NCBI GenBank assembly: GCA_964625745.1
Contig: CAZVCJ010000023.1
Coordinates: 1 to 34,367, forward strand
Direction: 5' to 3'
DNA: 34,367 bases
Source: CAZVCJ01 sp964625745
GTDB taxonomy: Bacteria; Chloroflexota; Anaerolineae; VGOG01
Part shown: positions 14,940 through 23,034 of the stretch, piece by piece
How the letters are laid out: every line of letters starts with the position of its first letter
How positions within the stretch are numbered: position 1 is the stretch's first letter
Notes under the pieces: model-generated
What the model was told of the DNA's origin: nothing
Database searches by the model: none
The model's input: only the letters and a program-made list of their open reading frames with translations
Position numbers and translations under genes: made by a program

Positions 14940-15938
14940 ATGTCAAACGCTATTCGAGTCATTCAGTACGGGTTGGGGCCCATCGGAAGCGCCGTGGCGC
15001 GCCACGTTGTGGAGCGCGCGGGGCTGGAATTGGTTGGCGGGGTGGACATTGACCCGGCCAAGGTTGGCCAGGACGTGGGCGAGGCTATTGGCCTGGGACG
15101 ACCGCTAGGCTTTGTCGTGGCCGACAAGCTGGCTCAGACACAGGCCAACGCCGACGTCGTGCTACACACCACCAGCTCTTACTTCGACCAGTTCAAGGAT
15201 CAAATCATCGAGATCCTGGAAGCAAACCTGGACATCGTCTCCACGGCGGAAGAGCTGTCCTTCCCCTGGCTGGCCCATCCCCAGGAGGCCGCCGAGATTG
15301 ACGTCGTGGCCAGGCGCGTCGGCAAGACGGTGTTGGGCACGGGCGTCAACCCCGGTTTCATCATGGACTCGCTGCCCCTCAGCCTGACGGCCATCTGCCA
15401 GAGAGTGGATCGCATCAGCGTGACGCGCGTCATCAACGCCTCCACCCGGCGCGGGCCATTCCAGGCCAAGATCGGCTCCGGCATGACGGTGGACGACTTC
15501 AATACCAGGATGGCCGCCGGCCGCATGGGCCACGTGGGCCTGCCCGAGTCCGTGGGGATGGTATTCCACACCCTGGGCAAGAAGTTGACCCGCTACGATT
15601 CTGACGTCGAGCCAGTGGTGGCCGAGCAGTTAGTCAAGACCGAACACTTTGAGGTGCCGCCTGGCCGGGTGAAGGGCCTCAAGCAAGTGGCGCGGGCCTA
15701 CAATGACGAGGATGAATTCATGACCCTCACCTTCATCGCCGCCCTGGACGCCGAAAACGAGGGGGACACCATCGAGATCACGGGCAAGCCAGATCTGGAA
15801 GTCAAGCTCCAGGGGACCAACGGCGACCTCGCCACAGTCGCCATCGCCGTCAACGCCATCCGCCGCGTGAAGCAGGCCGCGCCGGGCCTGGTCACGATGC
15901 GGGATCTGCCCATCGTGACAGTCTGGAGCGTTTCTTGA
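14940..15938 (+). CDS. DapB-like/2,4-diaminopentanoate dehydrogenase-like enzyme
   Basis: 332 residues. The N-terminal Rossmann fold has VIQYGLGPIGSAVARHV (7-23) and GGVDIDPAK for the second strand. TTSSYFDQF, LDIVSTAEELSFPW and GTGVNPGFIMDSLP match the dihydrodipicolinate-reductase superfamily branch that includes 2,4-diaminopentanoate dehydrogenase of ornithine fermentation. At about 270 residues true DapB is shorter and makes lysine; the longer form and the catabolic neighbours favour the dehydrogenase-like reading. GAGGAGGAG precedes the ATG and the gap to the aminotransferase is only 18 bases. Confidence 0.8.
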   Translation: MSNAIRVIQYGLGPIGSAVARHVVERAGLELVGGVDIDPAKVGQDVGEAIGLGRPLGFVVADKLAQTQANADVVLHTTSSYFDQFKDQIIEILEANLDIVSTAEELSFPWLAHPQEAAEIDVVARRVGKTVLGTGVNPGFIMDSLPLSLTAICQRVDRISVTRVINASTRRGPFQAKIGSGMTVDDFNTRMAAGRMGHVGLPESVGMVFHTLGKKLTRYDSDVEPVVAEQLVKTEHFEVPPGRVKGLKQVARAYNDEDEFMTLTFIAALDAENEGDTIEITGKPDLEVKLQGTNGDLATVAIAVNAIRRVKQAAPGLVTMRDLPIVTVWSVS

Positions 15939-15948
15939 AGAGGGGTAC

Positions 15949-17232
15949 ATGACAGGGCGTCGGGTGATCGTGGTCGGGGGAGGCGTAGCCGGGTTGATGG
16001 CCGCCGGGCAGGCCGCCGAAATGGGGGCCGATATGCTGCTCCTCGAAAAGATGAACCATCCGGGGCGCAAGCTGCGCATCGCCGGCAAGGGACGCTGCAA
16101 CCTGACCAACGTCGCTCCAGTATCCGAGTTCATCGCGCATTTCGGGCCCAACGGTCGTTTCCTCCGCCAGGCATTTGCCCGGTTTTTCAACGCTGACCTG
16201 GTGGCCTTTTTTGAAGAACTGGGGGTTCGCACCGTGGCCGAGCGCGGGGGACGGGTCTTCCCATCCAGCGGCCAGGCCCACGATGTGGTGGATGCACTGG
16301 TGTGGTGGATTGGGAAACAGGGCGTGACCCTGCGAACCCGCTCGCCGGTGAAGCGGTTGCTGGTCGAGGGAGAACGAGTGGTCGGGGTGCAGGTTCCCCG
16401 CAGGATTTACCGCGCAGACGCAGTGATCGTTGCCACGGGCGGAGCGTCCTACCCCGCCACCGGCTCAACGGGGGATGGGTATCGGCTGGCCCAGGCGGTG
16501 GGACACACCATCGTGCCCATTCGCCCCGCGCTGGTTCCCCTGGAGACAGCCGGTGACGTGGCCCCCAGACTACAGGGTCTTAGCCTGCGCAACGTGACCG
16601 TGCGGGTGTGGGTCAACGGCAGGAAGCAGGCCGAGGCGTTCGGCGAGATGCTCTTCACCCACTTTGGCGTTTCCGGCCCGATCATCCTCTCCCTGAGCAG
16701 GCAGGTGGTGGACGCGCTGCGCCTGGGCCAGACGGTGGTCCTTTCGATTGACCTCAAGCCGGCTCTCGACGAGGGCAAGCTAGATGCGCGTCTTCTCCGC
16801 GACCTGGATGTCCATGGCAAGCAGCAGTTTCGCACTTTGCTCAAAGGGTTGCTGCCCAGCAAGCTGATCCCGGTTTGCTTGGATTTGACGGGTATCTCTC
16901 CAGACAAGTTGGCGCACCAGATCACATCTGAAGAACGCCAGAGGCTGAGGGCGTGGCTGAAGGATTTCCGCCTGGAAGTGACCGGACACCGTCCTTTTAC
17001 CGAGGCCATCATCACCGCTGGCGGGGTGGATGTGCGGGAAGTTGACTCGCGCACCATGGCCTCGCGCCTGGTGGAGGGACTCTACTTCGCCGGCGAGGTG
17101 CTGGACGTGGACGCCGACACCGGCGGCTATAACCTGCAGGCCGCGTTTTCCACCGGTTGGGTGGCTGGCCGGTCTGCAGCACGATTAGATCAAGCATCAT
17201 ACTTTCAGGAGGTGCAACATGCAACACTTTGA
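15949..17232 (+). CDS. HI0933/BaiN-family NAD(P)/FAD-dependent oxidoreductase
   Basis: 427 residues. The FAD dinucleotide-binding site is VIVVGGGVAGLMAAGQAAEM (6-25), followed by the family signature GRKLRIAGKGRCNLTN (39-54). The mid-region VIVATGGASYPATGSTGDGY and the C-terminal GGVDVREVDSRTMASR and GGYNLQAAFSTGWVAG are typical. The biochemical role of most members is unknown; BaiN acts in bile-acid dehydroxylation, which is not implied here. It starts 10 bases after the dehydrogenase and its end overlaps the start of the next gene by 14 bases, so it belongs to the same transcript. Confidence 0.9.
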   Translation: MTGRRVIVVGGGVAGLMAAGQAAEMGADMLLLEKMNHPGRKLRIAGKGRCNLTNVAPVSEFIAHFGPNGRFLRQAFARFFNADLVAFFEELGVRTVAERGGRVFPSSGQAHDVVDALVWWIGKQGVTLRTRSPVKRLLVEGERVVGVQVPRRIYRADAVIVATGGASYPATGSTGDGYRLAQAVGHTIVPIRPALVPLETAGDVAPRLQGLSLRNVTVRVWVNGRKQAEAFGEMLFTHFGVSGPIILSLSRQVVDALRLGQTVVLSIDLKPALDEGKLDARLLRDLDVHGKQQFRTLLKGLLPSKLIPVCLDLTGISPDKLAHQITSEERQRLRAWLKDFRLEVTGHRPFTEAIITAGGVDVREVDSRTMASRLVEGLYFAGEVLDVDADTGGYNLQAAFSTGWVAGRSAARLDQASYFQEVQHATL

Positions 17233-18061
17233 ATTCGAATGGCAAACGGAAGACGGGTTGCGGCTTTACGCCCAGGGCTGGCAACCCGAAACCGAACCCA
17301 GAGGGGTGGTCTGTCTGGTGCACGGGTTGGGGGAGCACAGCGGACGCTACACGCATCTGGCTGCCTTCTTGAACCGGGCCGGCTACGCCCTGCTGGCCTT
17401 TGACCTGCGCGGGCACGGCAAATCAGAAGGGCAGCGCGGCTACGCACCCAGCTACGAGGTTTTGCTCGATGACATCGCGAACTTTTTGGCAGAGGCGGCG
17501 GAGCGTTACCCTGATCGCCCACGCTTCCTCTACGGCCACAGCCTGGGCGGAACCCTGGTGATCGAATACGCCCTGTGCCGCCGTCCCCAGTTGGCCGGAG
17601 TGATTGCCACGGGGCCTCTGTTGCGAACTGCCTTCGAGCCGCCTGCCTGGAAACTGACCCTGGCCAAAATCATGCGCAGCGCGTGGCCCACTTTGGCCCT
17701 GTCCAACGAGCTGGACCGCCAGGCCCTGTCGCGCGACCCCGAAGTGGTGCGCGCCTACAACGACGACCCTTTGGTCCACGACCGCCTATCAGCTCGTTTG
17801 GGAATGGACATGCTCCAGTCCGGCTTGTGGGCCCTGGAGCACGCCGCCGAGTTCCCGCTGCCCTTGTTGCTGGTGCACGGTGGCGCCGACCGCCTCACAT
17901 CGGCGCAGGCCAGCCGCGAATTCGCCGCCCAGGCAGGCGAAGTCTGTACCCTGAAAATCTGGGACGGCTTCTACCACGAGATCCACAATGAGCCGGAGCA
18001 GGCACAGGTGTTTGAGTATTTGTTGGGATGGCTAGAGAGCAACCTGAGGAATAAGCAGTGA
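17219..18061 (+). CDS. Alpha/beta hydrolase, monoacylglycerol lipase/lysophospholipase type
   Basis: 280 residues. Oxyanion region VHGLGEHSGRY (34-44), nucleophile S108 in GHSLGG, acid in LLLVHGGADRLTSA and base histidine in FYHEIHNEPE complete the Ser-Asp-His triad. FDLRGHGKSEGQRGY is diagnostic of the serine-aminopeptidase/Hydrolase_4 group. No signal peptide is present, so it acts in the cytoplasm on lipid esters. The ATG has CAGGAGGTG ideally placed inside the end of the preceding gene, indicating translational coupling. It is the last gene of the rightward run. Confidence 0.88.
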   Translation: MQHFEFEWQTEDGLRLYAQGWQPETEPRGVVCLVHGLGEHSGRYTHLAAFLNRAGYALLAFDLRGHGKSEGQRGYAPSYEVLLDDIANFLAEAAERYPDRPRFLYGHSLGGTLVIEYALCRRPQLAGVIATGPLLRTAFEPPAWKLTLAKIMRSAWPTLALSNELDRQALSRDPEVVRAYNDDPLVHDRLSARLGMDMLQSGLWALEHAAEFPLPLLLVHGGADRLTSAQASREFAAQAGEVCTLKIWDGFYHEIHNEPEQAQVFEYLLGWLESNLRNKQ

Positions 18062-18348
18062 GGAAACGAGGTTGGCACAGATCACTACCTGGCGTCGAGA
18101 ACTTAACGTGCTTTAATCGTCGACATCGCTGCCTAGCTCCCGCATCCCCTTGAGGAACTCCGGGACCACCGTTTTGGGGAAGCGGGGCCAAGGCTACCCA
18201 CGGCTACCAGTCCGTGGCTTCTAGCATCGCAGTTACAGATCTTGGATCAGAACGTTGCTATGAACTGGAGCAGAAAGCCCAGAATGAATAACAGTATCCC
18301 TCAACCTCTTGCCGCTTTACAGATAATAAGCAACCTCTTTGGCTTGCC
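18062..18348. other. Gene-free convergent spacer
   Basis: It lies between the hydrolase gene (+) and the TPR/zinc-ribbon gene (-). It has a short dyad CCACGG/CCGTGG (about 18197-18216) that could serve as a two-way transcript end. A very short leftward frame reading ILLFILGFLLQFIATF sits near 18240-18295 but has no start codon or ribosome site. Nothing else is recognisable. Confidence 0.4.
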
Positions 18349-18918
18349 TCAAGTGGTTTTCAGAACCGAGCCGCAATAAGGGCACTCGGCGGTCTGCGGG
18401 TCGAGCCAGGTGACATCGTCGGGCTTGACGGGCGCGCCACAGGCCGAACACCTGGCGGGCAATTCCCGGCGTGCCATCGGCCTGGCAGTAGAAGGCCCGG
18501 CGGCGGGGCGCGCTCCAGGCGGCTGTCGTCGCTCAGGCGGAACGTCAGCCAGACGCGCCTCCACTTCTTGCCGCAGAGCTTCCGCTTCAGCATTGTAGCC
18601 CTTTTCCTGCAAAGCCTCCACTATCCTGGGCATGAGCCTCTCAATTTTGCCAAACAGGCCCGCCCGGCCAAAGAGGTGCAGAGCGTGTTTCCCTCGCTCA
18701 ACCGCTATGGTGGCTTTCCCCATTTCCAGATGGCAGCGTGCCGATTGCAGGTACAGGTCCCCAGCCCGGTTCAGCATCCCCCGCTCGGCAGCGCCCCCGG
18801 CCAATCGGTCGAAGATGGCGACCGCCTCGGCGAATTCGCCCCGATCAAACAGACGATTGGCCCTCTCCAACATCTGACGGGGCCTGGGCCTGCGTCTTCT
18901 ACGCGGTGGAAATGGCAT
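18349..18918 (-). CDS. TPR protein with C-terminal zinc ribbon
   Basis: 189 residues. After an arginine-rich start (PPRRRRRPRPRQ), residues 16-120 form TPR-like helical pairs (ANRLFDRGEFAEAVAIFDRL, AGDLYLQSARCHLEMGKATI). A proline/alanine linker leads to a zinc ribbon with CSACGAPV and CPYCGSVL near the end. The combination suggests a scaffold that binds protein or nucleic acid; no enzymatic part is visible. GGGAGGGG lies just before the ATG. It is 19 bases downstream of the VIT1-like gene and probably shares its transcript. Confidence 0.75.
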   Translation of the reverse strand: MPFPPRRRRRPRPRQMLERANRLFDRGEFAEAVAIFDRLAGGAAERGMLNRAGDLYLQSARCHLEMGKATIAVERGKHALHLFGRAGLFGKIERLMPRIVEALQEKGYNAEAEALRQEVEARLADVPPERRQPPGARPAAGPSTARPMARRELPARCSACGAPVKPDDVTWLDPQTAECPYCGSVLKTT

Positions 18919-18937
18919 CTTCCCCTCCCAGCACTAT

Positions 18938-19531
18938 TTATTCAGCGCCCAAGAAGTAGCTCAACAAAATAGAAACCAGCCCCGCCCCTATCATCTTCAC
19001 ACCTGAGATGATCAGGTTCTCCTTGGACACCTTCCCCAGGAAAGCCCCCACGGCGAATAGCACCGCCAGGGCCATGCCGAGAGAGACGTAGTAGCTGAAG
19101 ACGATGTCGCCCAGCAGACCACTGAAGAAGAAGGGTAGGAGAACCACCAGCGCGGCGAGGAACGGAGCCAGGCCATCCACCAGGGCCACAATGATCACTG
19201 CTACCCGCGAGGCCCGGCCGATCTTCGTCTCGCTGAGATCGGTCAAAGTGCGGCTCTCCAGGTCGCTCAGGTCCCTCTTCCGCTCGGCGGCCTCCGTCAG
19301 GTAAGCTCCCCACAGACCAGAGACCCCCATGGCGATGCAGGTAGAGAAGCCTGTGACGAGGACAACTTTCGCATCGCGCACGCGGGCGGCGTAGTTGCCC
19401 ATCAGGACGCCGATGATGGTCAGCACCCCATCGAAGGCGTTCATGGCGAAGTAACGCCGCGCGATCTCGGCTATGCTGGCGATGTCGCTGTACTCTCTGA
19501 GCTCTCGTAGCTTGCGAGCAAAAAATCCCAT
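18938..19531 (-). CDS. VIT1/CCC1-like membrane protein
   Basis: 197 residues with about five membrane segments. FAMNAFDGVLTIIGVLMGNY (29-48) matches the first conserved helix of VIT1/CCC1 iron/manganese transporters ('NaFDGvltalGv..G'), which carries the metal-binding aspartate. The cytoplasmic middle (ERKRDLSDLESRTLTDLSE) is short compared with the metal-binding hairpin of plant VIT1. A divalent metal transporter is the best guess. The gene starts eight bases after the DUF211 gene and so is probably translated together with it. Confidence 0.75.
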   Translation of the reverse strand: MGFFARKLRELREYSDIASIAEIARRYFAMNAFDGVLTIIGVLMGNYAARVRDAKVVLVTGFSTCIAMGVSGLWGAYLTEAAERKRDLSDLESRTLTDLSETKIGRASRVAVIIVALVDGLAPFLAALVVLLPFFFSGLLGDIVFSYYVSLGMALAVLFAVGAFLGKVSKENLIISGVKMIGAGLVSILLSYFLGAE

Positions 19532-19538
19532 CTATAGC

Positions 19539-19892
19539 TTAGTCTTGTGGTGTCGCCGCATCCTCAATGATCATCTTGCCCGCCACCACCTCGTCAATGG
19601 AGTGCACCGTGCCGCCATTCTCCTGGATCGTCTGTACCACGCTCTCGTAGAGGATATTGGCCCCCTCGATGGTGATCTTGGCGTTCTCCACCCTGCGGTC
19701 AATCTCGTAGATGCTGATGTTGACGGCCTCCACCCCTGGGAGCCCGCTCAAATGTTGCGCCAACTCAATAATAGTCGGATCAAGGGGCTTCAAAACATCC
19801 AGCACCAACCGTCTGACCTTACCTATATTTGCTTCGATCTCTCCCTCCTCTTGGTCAATCGTTTCTTGACAAGCTGCCCTCTTCGGGGGCAA
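19539..19892 (-). CDS. DUF211 family protein
   Basis: The core KVRRLVLDVLKPLDPTIIEL, GLPGVEAVNISIYEIDRR, ITIEGANILYE and GGTVHSIDEVVAGK matches DUF211, a small ferredoxin-fold family common in archaea and of unknown function. The only ordinary in-frame start is TTG at 19892, inside the large palindrome and without a ribosome site. A strong GAGGAGGGAG sits instead five bases before an in-frame ATC (19836-19838), much closer to the usual family N-terminus, so a non-standard start or a lost ATG is possible. It lies directly upstream of the VIT1-like gene, suggesting it senses or buffers the transported ion; this is inference. Confidence 0.8.
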   Translation of the reverse strand: MPPKRAACQETIDQEEGEIEANIGKVRRLVLDVLKPLDPTIIELAQHLSGLPGVEAVNISIYEIDRRVENAKITIEGANILYESVVQTIQENGGTVHSIDEVVAGKMIIEDAATPQD

Positions 19893-19905
19893 CCAAAGTA
19901 TCAGT

Positions 19906-19999
19906 CTCAGTAGATCCAGGATTCCCGGCAGAGGCGGCTCCCATGCCGCCGGTTCGCGGGCGTGGGAGCCCGCTCTGCTCAGAGTTTGGATCTACTGAG
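19906..19999. repeat. 94-bp palindrome between trmI and DUF211
   Basis: CTCAGTAGATCCA (19906-19918) and TGGATCTACTGAG (19987-19999) are perfect inverted ends. Inside, GCAGAGGCGGCTCCCATGCC faces GGCGTGGGAGCCCGCTCTGC, so almost the whole unit folds into one long hairpin with a GC-rich loop. The right end includes the trmI stop codon. It probably ends trmI transcripts, or is a dispersed palindromic unit. Confidence 0.75.
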
Positions 20000-20771
20000 T
20001 CTCCTGTTCTATCTTGCGGGCAAAGATGAGATAGCCCGTGTGGGCTATCATCCGATCCATGGGCCGCAGGCGGCCTGGGACGGCCTTGTAGGGACGCAGC
20101 AGCAGCTCTTCGACCTCGACGGCGGAGAAGCCATGCTCCGGCAGGGCCTCGATCAGCCTCACCACCTGGTTGGTCGTAGGCAAGGTGGCGCCAAAGAAAC
20201 CGCCGCCCTTGAGAGCCGCGTGCGCCTGGACCAGATACTCCCAGGGGTTACGCAAGTCGAGGAAGAGCGCGTCAACGTCCATCTCGTCGAACCCCTCTTC
20301 GATGTCCCGCTCCTTCAACTCCACGAAGGGGAGCAAGCCCAACTTCTCCAGGTTCTTGGTGGCCAGATTCAACACGTCGGGCCTCACCTCGTAGGAGTAG
20401 ACACGGCCCGTGCGCATCACCGCCCGGGCCAGGGCCAGGGTGAGGCCGCCGCTGCCGGTGCCAGCCTCCACCACCCTGCTGCCAGACCCAACATTCATCT
20501 TCAGCAGAAGGTAGCCGATGTCCTTGGGATACATGATCTGGGTAGCGCGTTTGAGGTCCAGGATCAGATCATGGGTAGAGGGCTCCAGGGCAAGGAAGGG
20601 ATAGCCCAGGTGGGATTGCACTTCTCGGCCCAACGGTTGGCCGATGAGATCATCGTGCCTTATCACTCCCCTGTGAATGTGCAATTGCGCACCCGGCTCC
20701 AGGCGCACGATGAAGCTCTTCCTATCCTTGCCCATCAAGAACACCAGGTCATTCTCCCTGGCTACCTTCAC
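19992..20771 (-). CDS. trmI: tRNA (adenine-N1)-methyltransferase TrmI
   Basis: About 259 residues from GTG at 20771, chosen because AGGAGG is six bases upstream and the protein then begins MKVARENDLVFLMG, like other TrmI proteins; GTG 20807 or ATG 20795 would add 9-12 residues. It methylates N1 of A58 in the T-loop of tRNA using SAM. The N-terminal small barrel ends near IVRLEPGAQLHIHRG. The SAM domain has STHDLILDLKRATQIMYPKD, VVEAGTGSGGLTLALA (motif I) and DALFLDLRNPWEY (motif IV). The active enzyme is a tetramer. Confidence 0.93.
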   Translation of the reverse strand: MKVARENDLVFLMGKDRKSFIVRLEPGAQLHIHRGVIRHDDLIGQPLGREVQSHLGYPFLALEPSTHDLILDLKRATQIMYPKDIGYLLLKMNVGSGSRVVEAGTGSGGLTLALARAVMRTGRVYSYEVRPDVLNLATKNLEKLGLLPFVELKERDIEEGFDEMDVDALFLDLRNPWEYLVQAHAALKGGGFFGATLPTTNQVVRLIEALPEHGFSAVEVEELLLRPYKAVPGRLRPMDRMIAHTGYLIFARKIEQETQ

Positions 20772-20897
20772 TGTCCGCCTCCTGGTAAAGGACATCTTGC
20801 TCCGCACATAACATTATAACCCAGGCTTGAATTTAACGCAACTCCAGGCCGGAGGGGCGGTGTTGTAATGAATGGGGTTGGCAAGTTGATTTCCGAT

Positions 20898-20926
20898 TTG
20901 ACTTCTGCTGACTTCAGCAGTATAAT
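20898..20926 (+). promoter_or_regulatory. Near-consensus sigma70-type promoter with dyad in spacer (for cstA)
   Basis: TTGACT (20898-20903), exactly 17 bases, TATAAT (20921-20926). The spacer is TCTGCTGACTTCAGCAG, which contains the dyad CTGCTGA-C-TTCAGCAG, well placed for a repressor. Transcription would start near 20933 and give a leader of about 230 bases before the cstA ATG. Confidence 0.8.
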
Positions 20927-20992
20927 AATTGCGTTCATTAACAATCAAGTTGTCTCCCCAGGAAGCGAAATAGGGTTAGCCGACGTAAAAGC

Positions 20993-21040
20993 CACTGCTT
21001 CCCCCGCTCATTATTATCTGTTATCCGGGGGAAGGTAGTG
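20993..21040 (+). promoter_or_regulatory. cstA leader stem-loop 1
   Basis: CACTGCTTCCCCCG (20993-21006) pairs with CGGGGGAAGGTAGTG (21026-21040), one base bulged, around an AT-rich loop. It lies in the transcribed leader of cstA and is not followed by a T run, so it is not a simple terminator. Confidence 0.6.
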
Positions 21041-21111
21041 TGAGTAAAGGAAAGGGGGTGGTCAAAGGCGACGAGTAACTTTCTCAGTTGGCTTGCAGAG
21101 GTTAAGTCATC

Positions 21112-21132
21112 GTTCAACCGTCGAGGTTGAAC
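21112..21132 (+). promoter_or_regulatory. cstA leader stem-loop 2
   Basis: GTTCAACC (21112-21119) and GGTTGAAC (21125-21132) form a perfect eight-base stem with the loop GTCGA, 19 bases ahead of the AGGAGG of cstA. It could control access to the ribosome site. Confidence 0.6.
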
Positions 21133-21165
21133 ACTCATTTTCATCAAAAACAGGAGGCAAAAAAG

Positions 21166-22872
21166 ATGAATTCGATTCTTGTTCTGATCCTGGGGGCCCT
21201 GGGCATCGGCCTCGGTTATGGCTGGTATGCCCGGCGCATTGACCGGGACATCGTCCAGCCCGACCCGAAGAAGGCAACCCCAGCCAAGATGTACATGGAC
21301 GGCGTGGACTTCACTCCGGCCGGCCGCAACGTGCTCTTCGGCTACCAGTTCAAGTCCGTCGCTGCCCTGGCTCCCCTGACCGGCCCCATCATCGCCGTAC
21401 AGTGGGGCTGGCTGCCGGCGCTGATCTGGATCATCCTGGGTACTTTCTTCATCGGTTGGGTGCAGGACTACGGCGCTATGATCATGGGCGTGCGCCGCGA
21501 GGGGGATACGATGGGCGCACTGAGTTACAAGCTCATCTCGCCCCGCGCGCGCAACATCCTCATGATCTTCATCTACTTCTACCTGCTGCTGATCATGGGC
21601 GCCTTCGGCAACGCAGTGGGGAAGACGCTGATGGTCAACCCTAAAGTGCCCTTCGGCATGATCGCCGTGGTTCTGATGGGCGTCCTGGCTGGCCAGATGA
21701 CCTACAAGTGGAAGAAGGACATCGTCCTCACCACCGTCGTCACTGTCGTGCTCACCTTCGTGGGCATCTGGATCGGCACTCTGGACTTTATGTCCAACAT
21801 CTTCGCAGGTCTTTATGGTCTTCCCGATTCCCCCACCATCCTCCTGGGTAACACGCAAGCCCAGGTCTTCGGCACCCTGCTCATGATCATTTTCTGCTAC
21901 CTGGGCGCGGTGCTGCCCATCTGGTCCTTTGCCCAGCCGGTCAACTACATCTCCTTCTGGATCGTCTCGCTGGGGATGGTGGGTGGCGTGATCGGCTTGC
22001 TGATCTGGCACCCAGGAATGGGCGACTTCCCGGCCTTCACCACCTTCACCACCGCCAGCGGGCCGCTGTGGCCCATGCTGTTCGTCACTATCGCCTGCGG
22101 CGCTATCTCCGGCTGGCACAGCCTGGTCTCCACCTCTGGCACGGCGCGACAGTTGGAGAAGGAAACCGACGCTCTGCCAGTGGGCGGCGGCGCTATGTTC
22201 ATGGAGATGGCGTTCGCCGTCATCGCCTTCCTGACCGCCACCGTCGCTCTCGGAGGCTGGCAGGGGTATCAAGATGCCGGCGGCGCGGGCAAGGCGCTGG
22301 CCATCTTCGCCGGGGGCCTGGCTAATTTCCTGCACCGCATCGGCATCCCCCTGGACTTCGGCGTGGCCTACGGTTCGGTCTTCCTGGTCATCATGGCGAT
22401 TACCATCATGCAACTGGTGGTGCGCTTCATGCGCGTGGCCAGCGCGGAGCTGCTGGGCGACGCAGTGCCAGTGATGAAGAACGTCCACGTGGGCAGCATC
22501 GTGGCCCTGTTGCTGACACTGCTCTTCGTCTGGGTCATCCCCTGGCTGGCTATCTGGGGAGCCTTCGGCGCTTCCAACCAGTTAATGGCGGGGCTGGCCT
22601 TGCTGCTGATCTCGCTGTGGCTGAGATCGGAGGGTAGAAAGCATACCTGGGCGTTCTATCCCTCGGTCTTTATGATCGTCACCACTATCGCTGCCCTGCT
22701 CTATCTGGCCTACGTCAACTTCTTCAAGACACTACCAGCCGCCAAGACGACTCAGGCGTCCCTCGCCGCTCTCCTCGTCGGCGTCATCGCTCTGGTGCTG
22801 GTGGTGGCGGCGGCCTTCCTCGTCGCAGACGGCTGGAAGGCGCTCGGCAAGCCGGCGGAAGAGGCTGCCTAG
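21166..22872 (+). CDS. cstA: Carbon starvation protein CstA family transporter
   Basis: 568 residues from the ATG at 21166 (AGGAGG at 21152-21157). About 16 hydrophobic segments. Family landmarks are FGYQFKSVAALAPLTGPIIA (the CstA 'fgyhf.siag..pi.GP' box), GWVQDYGAMIMGVRREGDTM, PIWSFAQPVNYIS and SGWHSLVSTSGTARQLEKE. CstA proteins import pyruvate or peptides, in Escherichia coli under carbon starvation. At 568 residues it is shorter than E. coli CstA (about 700), matching the shorter Gram-positive/Chloroflexota type. A strong promoter and long structured leader precede it, and a stem-loop follows. Confidence 0.92.
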   Translation: MNSILVLILGALGIGLGYGWYARRIDRDIVQPDPKKATPAKMYMDGVDFTPAGRNVLFGYQFKSVAALAPLTGPIIAVQWGWLPALIWIILGTFFIGWVQDYGAMIMGVRREGDTMGALSYKLISPRARNILMIFIYFYLLLIMGAFGNAVGKTLMVNPKVPFGMIAVVLMGVLAGQMTYKWKKDIVLTTVVTVVLTFVGIWIGTLDFMSNIFAGLYGLPDSPTILLGNTQAQVFGTLLMIIFCYLGAVLPIWSFAQPVNYISFWIVSLGMVGGVIGLLIWHPGMGDFPAFTTFTTASGPLWPMLFVTIACGAISGWHSLVSTSGTARQLEKETDALPVGGGAMFMEMAFAVIAFLTATVALGGWQGYQDAGGAGKALAIFAGGLANFLHRIGIPLDFGVAYGSVFLVIMAITIMQLVVRFMRVASAELLGDAVPVMKNVHVGSIVALLLTLLFVWVIPWLAIWGAFGASNQLMAGLALLLISLWLRSEGRKHTWAFYPSVFMIVTTIAALLYLAYVNFFKTLPAAKTTQASLAALLVGVIALVLVVAAAFLVADGWKALGKPAEEAA

Positions 22873-22900
22873 GCCTCGTGATCGCGCTCTAACGTATATG

Positions 22901-22927
22901 CTGGGAGGGTGCTCCTAACCCTCCCAG
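22901..22927 (+). terminator. Stem-loop after cstA
   Basis: CTGGGAGGGT (22901-22910) and ACCCTCCCAG (22918-22927) pair perfectly over ten bases with a seven-base loop, 28 bases after the cstA stop. No T run follows, so it may be a weak or factor-dependent terminator or a stabilising structure between cstA and the ATPase cassette. A second small dyad GGAAGGC/GCCTTCC lies at 22971-22985. Confidence 0.6.
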
Positions 22928-23034
22928 CCAATGGTAACACCGGACAGGTAAAGAAGCGGATAACACTCGTGGAAGGCAGCCTTCCGTCTCCGTTCCTTTC
23001 TCTGTCCGTTGTAATGTGAGGGACAAGAACGCCC

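Noticed and set aside
14940..15938. Dihydrodipicolinate reductase (dapB) of lysine synthesis
   Set aside because: It is longer than DapB, lacks its typical C-terminal motif, and sits with catabolic-type genes and no dapA.
20938..22488. A 516-residue leftward open frame opposite cstA
   Set aside because: It is the mirror of the cstA coding strand, full of His/Asp/Glu/Gln from reversed membrane codons, with no domain or ribosome site; cstA is unambiguous.
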